From Aotearoamyces nothofagi (taxonomy: Eukaryota; Ascomycota; Leotiomycetes; Leotiales; Tympanidaceae), in the NCBI GenBank assembly GCA_015345905.1, contig JADDTR010000008.1:496001-560000 (forward strand): 64,000 nt of DNA. The letters run 5' to 3'. The notes beneath the pieces were generated by a model. It had not been told where the DNA came from. It made no database searches and saw only the letters and a list, made by a program, of their open reading frames with translations. The position numbers and the translations under genes are program-made. Positions 1-10,956 of this stretch are shown piece after piece. How positions within the stretch are numbered: the first letter of the stretch is position 1; every line of letters starts with the position of its first letter.

Positions 1-595
1 GCAGTGCCGTAGACAAACCCCCAAAGACTAACGAGCGTGCAATAAAACCACGGAGTGGGCAACTTGTAGTCTTTAATAACTGACATGAATGTATGAACCG
101 CAATTGCTAGGATGAACACGCTGGAGGCGAGGCTAGAAGTTGTTAGGAAACGTTAGCTGTTCTAAAATCCGATAGAAAAATAACTTGATGGGCATAGGGA
201 GCTGCCCACTTTCAAAGCATCTCCAACAGCCCATCCAGTAGCAGACCAAGAAAATATACATACTCGCCGGTACTGACGAACCACCCTTGAACCCAGCATG
301 TGCAAGTCCCAACCTGTATCGCGTCATGGCATAGAGTAGATATATTTAGAAGGAAAGCAAGAGCCTGTTGTATGTCTGCTAGAAGCAAGTTATATATAAG
401 GATCAAAAATTGGTTAATCGGATTCCCAGAACCGGAAGTTCTCCGCCAGGAGATGAGACGACACGTCAGGAAGATGAATAAAGAAGTAGTCAGGGAAAAT
501 GAGAGTAGCCCAAAGGTAGAGACGGCAACAAGGCCATGTGTCAGTACAGAGGGGAGAGGTGAGAGAGTTGTTGAGTCCGAATCTGGGTCTGGCAT
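1..595 (-). CDS. Fungal Git3/cAMP-receptor-like GPCR, 5' part only
   Basis: Seven-helix plasma-membrane receptor of the fungal Git3/cAMP-receptor-like class, likely to signal through a heterotrimeric G protein; the ligand is unknown. The start is the ATG whose A lies at 595. Exon 1 (595-264) encodes a Ser/Thr-rich N-terminus, helix 1 and helix 2, then the family hallmark CWVQGWFVSTGD ahead of helix 3. A textbook GTATGT donor sits at 263-258 and a CTAG acceptor at 136-133. Exon 2 (132 to beyond position 1) resumes in phase with LASSVFILAIAVHTF, exactly the expected helix 3 continuation, followed by a helix 4 start. The 131 bp intron is long for this window. The rest of the gene lies to the left of the window, so nothing can be said of the third loop or tail. 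Family assignment is confident; the subclass is an inference. Confidence 0.85.
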
Positions 596-2492
596 TTTGA
601 CATTGGAACTGACAAGAGAGATACTAGTAGAATTATGAGGTGGCTGCGTGCTATGATATAGTACTTGTCTTATACCAAGCTTTCTGAAACAACATGCCCA
701 ACGACAGCTAGCTACAAGGTATAGCAGGCATATCAGTAGCAGAAGAGAAATTCCTTAGAGTATCTTAACTAGATGAAGCATGGGTAGTCCCTAGTATTCG
801 CAGGCAGTCCGAGGGGCCAAGACTCGACTCTACACGCGGAACCTAACAAGCACGGCAGCTGACGGACTTAGAAGGCCTAGTAGCATAGGGACCTCGTTTG
901 TGCTTTCTAAAGCATGGCATAATGCAGAATGCGCTGTTTGTTGTCAGTGATATGCAGTGAGTGATTGGCAATGCAGATACTGCAGAGTAGTGCTTTCTGA
1001 TGGACAAACGCGTCTCCATTTTCCATACAAAGTACTCGGTACGCATACTCTAGAACTGTAGAAGTAGAGGTATCAGACTCTTGTCTCCTACCAATGCGCA
1101 ATAAGTGAGGATTCACACTCGTAGCCATGCAGTATGGTGAAAGGAGCGATTTCAGAGAGATAAAATCAAAGCACTCGAAGGGCGTTTGCCAACAGCCACA
1201 GTACGGAGGAGAGGCGAAGAAAGAAGCCCGAAACACTAACGGCAACGAAGCATTCTGCCGTGGTTCACGCTTGCCCTATCCGTAAGAAGTAATGCAACGA
1301 AGCGGATATCTGCCAAAATGGAAGATGCCAAGTCTTTAACTCTCCGAGTCTTTTTGAAACACGCCGTGGCCGTTTGCCATTGTGGCTGGCTGGCGACGGC
1401 ACGAGTCCAAGAGCGACACGAAACGAGGCGTGCACGTGTAGAATGCCGGTCGGCATTTGAGATGTCTTGCAGCAGCGGGAGCAGCGGCTGGTGGCGTGTA
1501 TCTGGTAGGTAGCTTGTAAGATGCTGCCAAGCTGTCATATTTCCATGTACAGTGTAGAGGTACAACGGCAGGAAGTTGGATGCTGGAAGTTGAAGGTTGA
1601 GGAAGGTTGAGGAAGGTTGAGGGCCCTTCCTCGCTCGCATGCGAATAATACGGTAGGGCCGAGGGCGGACTCCGTACAATGGGTATCGTACCTATGTATG
1701 TATGTATAGTACGCCCAACAACAGCAAACGGGCTTCTCGATGCCGTGGGCACTTACTGCATCCTACATCCATTACCACCTGCCGCAATTGGCAGGGCGTC
1801 ATCCGGAGGGACAGGCACTTGCAGCACTGCAGGGGAAAGTGGGTGAGTACGGTACAGATCATCTGTCGTCGGCCTTAGAGAGAACGGGGCATTCGAGGTT
1901 TCTCTCCAAAGTTTCTGTTATACCATCACATTAGACTACCAGAATTGCCCGCAGAACATGGACATCGGCATTTGAAATCCTGCTTCTACTTCGTACGGGT
2001 CTGGCCTCTGCAATTCGAAAGTCTTGTCCTTTACTTGGCGGAGTAGTGGTCCTCCGGGTTGGCCTGCAAGGGCACTTTACTCGCTAAATTGTCGACGCTT
2101 TACGGGAGGCGAGATTAGATTGCTGGCCCCGTGTAGGCGTCCCTTCGTACATGTGACAGTCTCTGAATGACTCGAAGGTCGTCATATTCATACATACGGC
2201 GTCACTGACTTGGCCATCTTGCCTTGTTGCCGTTCTTCCAACAGGATATCCTTGCTGATTTGGCTCAGTCTAAGTATTAGGATAAGGGTTGTAAGGTTCA
2301 TCGGAACTTGTGATAAGAATTACGAAGATTATTCGATATCCAAGATAGAAGTCGGACGGGCTCAAATATCGTGATGGCAGTTCGGCATCTTGATGTAAAC
2401 ATTGATTTTCCGCACGCAGGCCGATGTCTAAATTAACAAATGTGATTCTACGAAATAAACGCCACTCCTTTGGCTCCATCGTCATTCCCAGA
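596..2492. other. Intergenic spacer, nothing coding seen
   Basis: This is 1.9 kb between the receptor 5' end and the sedolisin 3' end. Frames on both strands are short and lack family motifs or splice-consistent continuations. A small run of a 10-base purine-rich repeat lies near 1.6 kb (listed separately). The part next to 596 should hold the receptor promoter, but I see no distinctive element. Confidence 0.6.
1591..1622. repeat. 10-bp minisatellite, three copies
   Basis: Three tandem copies of a unit close to GGAAGGTTGA, with looser related copies just upstream from about 1571. This is a short local slippage repeat with no coding sense. Confidence 0.7.
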
Positions 2493-4843
2493 TCACGGCA
2501 AGCTCGTAAACAAGCTCAGCAGCTTTGGGTAATTCGGAGTTCCAAGACCGGTCACTGGATCCCAGCTAAGATAAGCATCGAAGGTCAGTAAACTTATATC
2601 ATTGCGTATCTTAGAAGGACAGGACCTAAGGAGATATGATCTATTGATCTTGTAGCTCATTTTATGACCAGTGACAGGGGCCGAATAAGTGGACGGATGA
2701 GAAAAGGACAAAGGTGGGAGAGTGTAGAATTGAGAAACTCACCCTTCCACAGCATAGAACCCCTCGGTCCCACATCCTGGATTACTTCCATTTGTAATAT
2801 CATTCAAGACGAAAGGATTACTGTACAGAACCGGATTAACAAAGCCAACCGGATTCTTGCCAATCGCAAGACGCTCCTCGTTGATCCGGTTAATGATCGA
2901 AGCGAAGATGGGAGTGCTAGCACTCGTCCCGCCTTCTTGAACCGGATCTCCATTGACGTACGTAGCAATATTATCTCCATTCGCTGCGACATCAGGATAT
3001 CCGCGACCAGCGCGATTATATACGCCGCCATTGGCGCCAAAGCTGGCATTCCCGACATAGTATTTGTACGGCGGGTTGTGGTCATTGAAATAGGTAGCCA
3101 CTGCGTCCTTCTGGTAGTCAGGAATGGGGTAGATGTTACTGAATCCTCCGCCGCTGGAGTATGCTATGCTGTAAGGTTGGCCGATAGGATCGACCACTGC
3201 ACTTTCTGGCTCGTACACTGTACGACCGGGATAGACTTTCGTAGCGCCTACGTTGGTCAACCATGGACAGCTATTCGGCCATGCAGGGCTGAAGATAGTG
3301 CCGTTTGCACCGTCACCGGCTCCTAAACAGCCATTGTCGGAATCGTCATCAGGTGGTCCTGCTACGCCATCGTCCCCGGAAGCGTAGAAGATCGAGTGAC
3401 CTTGGAGGCCTAGCTTGAGAAATTCGTTGCATTGTCTCTGCTGGTAATATGCCGGTAGATCATATTCTTGACCACCATAAGAGACTGATATTACATTAGT
3501 GGGTTTGTATACGCCGCATTGGAGAGTTCCATTGTATCCTCCAGGAAGAGGATCCGGATATGATGCATCATTGCTATCGTCACCGCATTCTCCAAACGCG
3601 CAGTAAGTACAGTATGACTATCGCCTTATTAGCTAAGTTGGTAGAACAGGAATTTGATGGCGTACTCCATCAATGGCGTCTAAAAACGTATTGAATCCCC
3701 CCGCTGTATAAAGTTCGTCGCTCGAATAGTTAATGTCATCAGTTTGATATAATACCGTTCCTTGTGGGTACAGAATAGGGTAAGAAAGCTCAAAATCCAA
3801 CTCTGATTCACCACCTGCATCTTCGACTGGTACTGGTGCTAATGCACCGTCAATAAATGCCGGAGTTGGATGGGTTCCTTCCGGGATCCAAGGAGTGTAG
3901 TTTGCAAAGAATAGGTTGAGATCATCTTGGGAGTAAAAGTCACCTTCCTCGAAGATACCTAACTTGTTATCCGGATTGGCTTTCGTTCCTCGCGGGATCT
4001 GATAAAGAGCTGCAATGCAGGCGGGCGTGATAAGGACATCACATGTAGATACATCACTATATCCACCCTCTATTGAAGGTGGTTGAGGTCTACGAATCGG
4101 TGGCTTTGGTTTTCCATTTGTCAGGCCTACGCCACGCTTGGATATTGGAGCGAGAAGCTTGATTCCCGGCGTAATATAGTCAATATGCTCTTGGATGTAC
4201 TTGGGCACGTGATATCTGAAATATAGTCAGCATCGGCCCTAATACCAGCTGGGAGGTAGTTACGTGTCACAGGCGGCGGTAACATATCCAGTAGAGGAAT
4301 GCTCGTACTCGTGGTACACGGTGTGCAAGAGCCTTTCCGCTTCCCGAGCTGTTGCATCAAAGGCTAGCCAACCTCGATTGTCTGAGTGCACAATTTTGTT
4401 CTTTGCAATACCAGAGTCCACGAGCCATTCTCGGACGGTAGCGACTGTGTTATCAGAAGGCTGAAACATCTCAATGATGGCCTCCGAAGTCCAGTGCTTA
4501 GCATAATTCGGCGACTCCGGATGGGAACTGCGTAAGAATGTTCAGCCTGCTTCTCGTAGCCACCTGAAAAGAAGTGCAAGATGCCGAAGGCTTGAGACAT
4601 CGACAAAGTTATTGAGGAGAATCCTTACACATCCATGAGAAACTCATGGCCTTTCTCGAGATTGCTCTGCTTCAACCCAATACGCATTGGTAGGATCGCC
4701 TCGGAAGCAATTTTGTTTCGCTTGGTCCATTTTGAAGGAGTATACCCTCTTTTCTCATGAACTACATGAGACGCCGGTATTGCGACACCTTGAACTGAGC
4801 ATGCGGTAAATACAGTAGCAAGCACTAGAGTGGAGACACGCAT
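2493..4843 (-). CDS. Secreted sedolisin (tripeptidyl-peptidase, S53)
   Basis: Acidic serine-carboxyl peptidase of family S53, secreted and activated by removal of a propeptide. Five exons: 4843-4629, 4527-4264, 4215-3666, 3617-2743 and 2565-2493, giving 658 aa. The start gives a signal peptide (MRVSTLVLATVFTACSVQG). The prodomain follows (HWTSEAIIEMFQPS region). The catalytic core shows the Glu/Asp pair in GGESELDFE, the oxyanion Asp region in ASGDDG, and the nucleophile Ser in GGTSASTP. The C-terminal GWDPVTGLGTPN carries the calcium-site Asp. All catalytic residues are present, so it looks functional. The last intron (177 bp) is longer than the other three. Length and motif order fit fungal tripeptidyl-peptidases; whether it is tripeptidyl- or endo-acting cannot be read from sequence. 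It is head-to-head with alpha-actinin across 1.5 kb. Confidence 0.93.
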
Positions 4844-6384
4844 TGTGAGAAAGCCAAGGGCCAGCAGTAATGGTTGACGGTTCCATGAAAACCAGGGACT
4901 ACCCCACAAGCTTTATAGCCCTCCATTGTTACTGCGTACTGGATATATCGAGGCCCAAATCAAGTATAGGAAGGCATTATAGTGTAAATGACGAGATCGC
5001 AATTTGGATAACAATAGAAGAGTGCTCGGATGAGGGCTTGATAGGCTAAGAGATATCCCGATATCGACATATGAGATATCCTTGTACCGAATATAGAAAC
5101 TCAAATAGACATGTATACAGAGCTGTACCTTGAGATCGGCATTGATTCTAATATCTAGTCGTGGAAGCTAATCGGGAACTGGAAGGTGTCGCGTGCGTGG
5201 GCCCCGGTTCCTGTGCTATATGTGCCTCTTTATTGCAGTATCCCCGGGCACTTTATCCATGATAAGCCTTTCCTAAGATCAGCGGCTGGAGAGTGCTACT
5301 GGACCAATGGCACTGTATAGTGCAGTACGGAGAACTTGAGTATGCATAGTCTGGCGGATGGACGGGACAGGACTGTTAAGAGATCAGAGCGTTGAAATTA
5401 TGTCTGTTGTTGTCGGCAAATCTTCTCTAACCAATGCCAGGGAGGCCTCGGAGTCGCTCGTGCATCCTCGACAAATGTGCCAAACTCTGCAGGGAGCACA
5501 TAGGTAGCTGCGACTACAACTACAACATGCCCAAGCAGGAAGATATTGACAATTTAATCTTGCAAAGGCGACGAGTGGGAGCGATTCCAGATTGCCAAAA
5601 TCTGCAATGAAAGCCGACTTTCGGAGACTAAGTCGGCGCACAATAATGCTCGAATACCCCAGCTGGAAGTGTAGCAGGCTGTAGAATGTTCATGGTAACT
5701 GCTCATAAGCGTGTTGTCGGCCTCTAACGACAACTTTAAGCCCTTTTTGGACAGATCGATAGAGAGATGCATTTATAGTAGATGTATTATTTGTTAAGTA
5801 TACGTTTTGCAGAGACAGAGATGACACTGCGCCTTTAGTTGAAGTTGCAATATAAAACCGTCGTCTCGCCTCCAGGTCGTGGCTTCGGAAGTAATGGCAT
5901 TAAGGAGAGCAACTCCTAAGTCACGACTCATAAACTGATGTTGAGCCATGTCCTATGTAACAACAAGATCAAGTATTTTCTTTCTCGTAACTGGGGACGT
6001 TGAAAAGAATAACTCCCCTTACGCGTGTTGAGAGGAATTGCTCTCTCCTATTCAGCCTCGCCAAATTCCCTGTCGCGATCAGTTGCCTAGCCGATCTCCA
6101 CATCCAATACGAAATGGCCGAAGGTAAACATCGCCAACATCTCACCGCCGCCAACGCTCAAGCTTTCACAAGAAAGCAGACAGAAACTCCGCGTCGAACA
6201 TCATTAAATTTAATGCTACGATCAGCTCCTGTTAGGGAACTCATTTATTCGCATTCCAGTTCCGCACGATCCGTGAGGAGTTGTGCTAGTAGGTAATTCA
6301 AGCATTGGCAGATGAGCACGGAGCCAATTTTTTATGAATCTTCGTAAGACGGTAGAGCCGCCGCATGAGTAATATCTTGTGAAG
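4844..6384. other. Divergent spacer between sedolisin and alpha-actinin
   Basis: This is 1.5 kb that must hold two promoters. No open frame has family motifs. The frame beginning with an ATG at 6112 is protein-like for about 40 codons but has no splice path into alpha-actinin, whose start is clear at 6385. No unmistakable TATA or upstream element stands out. Confidence 0.5.
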
Positions 6385-8558
6385 ATGGCATATGCGGAGC
6401 AGCAACAGTGGATTACAGTGCAGCAGAAAACGTTCACGAAATGGTCAGTGACCCTGGTTGTAAGGGGATCATGGCTTCAACGGCCGAGGCTAATTATAAC
6501 ATTGCAGGCTGAATACAAAGATTGCGGTCAGAAACCATGTGGTTAAGGATCTGGTGAAGGACCTAAGTGATGGGGTATGTTCTCATTCTTATGTATAGCT
6601 ACGAGGCTACAACTGAAGCTGATGGGGTGTATCCGCAGGTTATCCTTATTCACCTCCTTGAATGCCTCTCATCCGAATCACTTGGCCGCTACGCCGCCAA
6701 GCCTAAATTAAGAGTGCAAAGATTCGAAAATGCAAACATATCTCTCGATTATATCAAATCCCGCGGTATCCAGATGACGAATATTGGTGCAGAAGATGTC
6801 GTTGATGGTAATCGAAAGATCATCCTTGGTCTTATTTGGACGCTGATTCTACGTTTTACGATCTCGGATATTAACGAAGAGGGAATGACGGCGAAGGAGG
6901 GCCTATTACTATGGTGCCAACGAAAGACAGCATGCTACGATGAGGTGGAAGTGAGGGACTTTAGTGCTAGTTGGAATGATGGTCTGGCGTTCTGCGCGCT
7001 TTTGGATATCCATCGCCCGGATCTGATCGATTACGATGCGTTGGACAAGTCGGATCACAGAGGGAACATGCAGCTAGCTTTTGACCTTGCAAGCAAGGAG
7101 ATTGGTATACCACCGTTGCTTGATGTGGAAGATGTCTGCGACGTTGCCAAGCCCGATGAGAGAAGTTTAATGACATATATTGCATATTGGTTCCACGCCT
7201 TTTCGCAGATGGAAAAGGTAGAGAACGCAGGCAGGAGAGTTGAGAAGTTTGTCAATAATATGCAAGGTGCCTGGGAAATGCAGAGTGCCTTCGAGCGAAG
7301 GATGAGGGAGTTGCTAAAAAGCATCAAATTGCAAGGCCAAGCTTGGCAGGATTCGACATTTGAGGGGAATTATGTGGATGCGAAGAGGCAGGCGACGGAA
7401 TTCAGCGGCTATAAACGTGGCAAGAAGAGGGAGTGGGTTGCAGAAAAGAGCGACCTAGCGGCACTTTTGGGAAATATCAAGACGAAGATGAGTACTTATC
7501 GTCTAAGAGCGTACGAGCCTCCTCCAGAATTGGGATTAGATGTCCTAGAGAGAGAATGGGGGGTTCTAGTTAAGGCTGAGATGGCACGAGGCCAGATTAT
7601 TAATGAAACTATAAGAGAGTAAGGCTGACTCTACCAAACCGTAGAACTAGACAAGGCTGACATTCCTCACAGTATAAAGAATGCGCTTCGAAGAACGTTC
7701 GCCGATAAGGCTAATGACTTCGCACTCGCCCTCAACACAATGCAACTAGCCATTTCAGGACTGGAAGGCGATGTTGAGGATCAATTGAAGCACGTGCGGA
7801 GGCTGCATGAGAATGTTGCTCCGATGGATTCGTATCTCGAGACAATTGCAGCATTGGACCAGAAATGTGAGGAAGCAAATATCGAAGAGAACGATTTTAC
7901 AACATATACATATGATGAGCTTTGCTACGAGCTGGGCTTAGTGAAGAGTTCCGTGTCGAAAAAGTTGGCTTTCTTGGACAATCAGGTCGTTGCACGGAAC
8001 ATGACCAATTTGACGCCCATACAGCTTGAGGAATTTGAAAGTGTCTTCCGACATTTTGATCGCGATGCCTCCAATAGTCTACAAGAGCTTGAGTTCAGTG
8101 CGGCTCTTGCATCACTTGGTCTTGTTTTCAGCGAGGACGAAATGCATGAGTACTTCGAAGAGACGTCTCGGGGTAAGGATTATGTTACGTTCGAGCAGTT
8201 CATCCGCTTTATGGTTGATGTTACAGAGGACCAAAATACCGCAGAACAAGTCTTCCAGAGCTTCAGAGAAGTCGCTGACGGGAAACCTTATGTCACGGAG
8301 ATGGACCTGAGACACAGTCTTGTACCTGACGATGTTATCGAGAAACTCACCACTATTATACCCATGCACAAGGGTCCAGATTTGCAAGAAGATAGAGGCA
8401 TGCCACAATATGATTATATCAGCTTTATGGATGGCCTAATCAGCGACCCGAACGAAGAAGAGGAAGAAGAGGAGGAGACCGAGGTTCTAGCTGCTATCCC
8501 CAATGGCCGAAACATGAGAGGCAGCACTTCGCCATCAAAGGTCAATGGAGCCAAATAA
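6385..8558 (+). CDS. ain1: Alpha-actinin
   Basis: Actin-crosslinking protein of the contractile ring and hyphal-tip actin structures. Four exons: 6385-6443, 6508-6574, 6639-7618 and 7673-8558, giving 663 aa. Exon 1 begins MAYAEQQQWITVQQKTFTKW, the conserved start of the first calponin-homology (CH) domain; splicing restores KWLNTKIAVRNH, so the first two small exons are secure. CH1 covers roughly residues 10-117 and CH2 about 127-230. A helical spectrin-like rod follows to about residue 480. The C-terminal calmodulin-like part has a canonical EF-hand loop, FDRDASNSLQELEF, near residue 500, and a second degenerate hand. The tail ends in a poly-Glu stretch. An in-frame stop lies just upstream of the ATG. 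The length matches fungal alpha-actinins, which have a shorter rod than animal ones. Confidence 0.95.
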
Positions 8559-9174
8559 TGTGAGAATGAGATTAAATAGTTTAAGGGATGCTGAAGAATG
8601 TTGGGTTGGAGCTTTGGTGTTTTGGCTGGTTTGAGCTGAAGCGACAGCGATAGGCATGGACGGTGCGGGTTCAAGTTTAAATGGCACATCATACACTGCA
8701 CAGTTGCCCCATACACGTATGACACGCAAATACATACTTTCATTCAAATAAAGCACACCCACCTAATGGCGGAATACAAACTTTATATTTCATGGTATGC
8801 ACACACTAATTTATTTTGATGCCGTCACCTCGCGGGGGATCATATAACTAGCAGGAAGTGATAAGACTATTAACGGCATCGTCCTTTACAGTCTTAAAAT
8901 GATTTTTATTACGTATTGCATGTAGTTACCAAAAGAAAAATATCTATCCAAAACCCCTCACAACCCAAAATACCAAACTCCAAACATTGCTCGTGCTTTC
9001 AGGAACGCCTCCATTTCCTTCTATATTCCATCAAAATCGGGCATCAATAGTGTCGTATATAATTCGTTCTGTCCCAAACGCCGAGTCCCATAATAACCCC
9101 TGTCTTGCCTAGGCATCCTGGAGACCCCCGTTAGTGAATAAAAAGTGAAAGTTGGGAGGAGTCTCTTACCTGCT
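8559..9174. other. Convergent 3' spacer
   Basis: Between the alpha-actinin stop and the last codon of the unknown minus-strand gene. It presumably holds two 3' UTRs. A GTAAGAG-type donor just past the stop at 9175 (minus sense) raises the possibility of a 3' UTR intron. Nothing else seen. Confidence 0.5.
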
Positions 9175-10166
9175 CTAACGCTTAAGGTTGTAATTCAGCA
9201 TCCTAGGCCGTATTCCTCTCTTTGGCACCATCCTAAAAGCTCGTCAGTGAACCGGAGAGCCCTGCTACTTAATGTTAGTTCCTGGTAGCAGAGCTTTGAA
9301 GATCTTACTTACCCAAGAGAGGCGCCTAAGCTCGGGGCCGTCAAGAGATACTGCTCCTGCTATTGTCAATCACAGACAGGTAGGTAATAGTAGTGGGCAT
9401 CTTACCCGATATCCGTTTGTTACTCTCCCATCGTAGATATCAGCCTCGATAGACTATAGCCAAGAATATTAGTGCCTTTTGTTAATGATTGGGAAAGGAT
9501 CGGGAACGCCTCCTGGTGGACTGTCAAACGCATTTTGGAAAGCCTACGAGAAATTAGGTTAATCAATCTTGTCAAGCATCGAGAAATAATTTTCTTACGT
9601 TGAATGCCGGTGCTGCTTGAACGGCTGGGCTTGCCGGATCTGATATACTGTTGGTCTTGTTAAAAACAAGACCAAATATGGCATCGCGGCCCTTGTGGGT
9701 GTGACCATGAGCTTCTGCCATAACTCTGTACCACTCTTCGAGAGCGGTTTCCGGAACGCTGTGTTCCTCTCTTGCGCCCTCCTTTCGGCTGGCCAGTTTG
9801 AAGACTTGCCCGCCCGTAACCGTCCACATGCTGGCAACCTCATGGCTAAACAATGCTAGCAAAATAAATTCGCAGAGATGTATTAGAGACTTATTTCCAG
9901 CTTGCAACTTTGTTCGGATATCCCGGCGGAGGAGCTGACCCCGGAATAGCTCCAGCTCTAGCTGCGGTTGTCTGCGATGCAGTGATAATCGCACTGAGCT
10001 ATGCTGCATCTTTGGCATACGACGCCTGTTTTATGGGCCGCATGCTTCGGAGATACCTCACGAGCACACTCCAAAAGCTCTCCGCTGAGAGAAAGCCGTT
10101 ACTGGTCGTTCCCGGGCTGGGGCTAGTGAACTGGACATTGCTAACGCGGGCGATAGTAGCGGCCAT
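9175..10166 (-). CDS. Unknown multi-exon gene
   Basis: I do not recognise this protein. The 3' part is well supported by splice logic. A coding block ends at 9599 (Met at 9829, or an in-phase acceptor at 9838), and introns with GTAAGA/GTAAGT donors separate 9543-9508, 9453-9406, 9359-9313 and 9232-9175. From 9838 these sum to 143 whole codons and end in a basic tail, VPKRGIRPRMLNYNLKR. If the intron after 9508 (weak GTTCCC donor) is retained, the protein instead stops at 9469 with the ending DPFPIINKRH. Upstream, an Ala- and Pro-rich segment (ATG at 10166, APPPGYPNK near 9910) is protein-like, but I could not join it to the 3' part as one clean reading. The product has no signal peptide or membrane span. 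Existence of a gene is likely; exact start and function are not known. Confidence 0.4.
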
Positions 10167-10956
10167 CTTGTCGAACAAGGACAAATGTTAGAATACAGAA
10201 TTTGCGTTTTGAAGACGCGTTCAATTGTTTGAGGAAGCTACGACGGCTTCTAGATAGAGCCGACGAAGACGGAATGAATACGTACTTTAAGTATGAAAGT
10301 TAAATGTATGGATTGTCGAGCGAGCAACCCGTTATGAGCCTCTATTAAAATCTTTAAGTTAATAGCACAAATTAGACGATGCTTATCACTGCTCAATACT
10401 TTACTAGAACTTGGTCGTTAATTGGGAACGTTGGGAAGATACACATAATCTTAATGTACCTGGATGTTAAGAGCAATGCCTGTAGAGCTGCTGTGCGTGA
10501 ATGCGTTTGATAAAGTAAGTGATCAGAGCGAAGAATATGAAGAAATGTGTGCAAAAAACTATAGTTTAGAAGATAGATATTACAAGGAAAGAAATGAGGA
10601 GAGGGGGCGAGCGCTTTTAAGGATACATACACAGTAAACAGTGAAAAGCTTATTGTAAAAAGTATCTTTTGAATTTGCGCAAAAACTATGGTAAGGTTGG
10701 CGTCATACAGATGGCGTGGAGTAGGTCCTAATACCCCAACCTGCACCCACCGGTATACCTGCGGCGGTCTGCTACAGGGTGCTATTGTAGCCCAGGCCTA
10801 GTGAGTACACCCTCTAGTTCATTGAAGATGGATTCAAGTAAGCCTCAACATGAGGCAGGAGCTACCTGAGGTAGCAAGCCACGGCCTCTTAAGCACCCTC
10901 TTCCTAGTATTTACGTCAATTGGTAGTAGCTATTAGGCCATAGTCTCTTCAGTACT
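10167..10956. other. Spacer, nothing coding seen
   Basis: This is 0.8 kb between the unknown gene and the 3' end of RIX1. The one longer frame on the minus strand (10393-10746) has no motif and unusual composition. It probably holds the upstream region of the unknown gene and the RIX1 3' UTR. Confidence 0.5.

Noticed and set aside
843-1752. Overlapping minus-strand frames of 60-147 codons
   Set aside because: Three frames open together, Arg/Ser-rich, with no conserved pattern.
6000-6296. Frame with ATG at 6112 as a possible first exon of alpha-actinin
   Set aside because: No donor brings it into phase, and the conserved CH-domain start is complete from the ATG at 6385, which has an in-frame stop just upstream.
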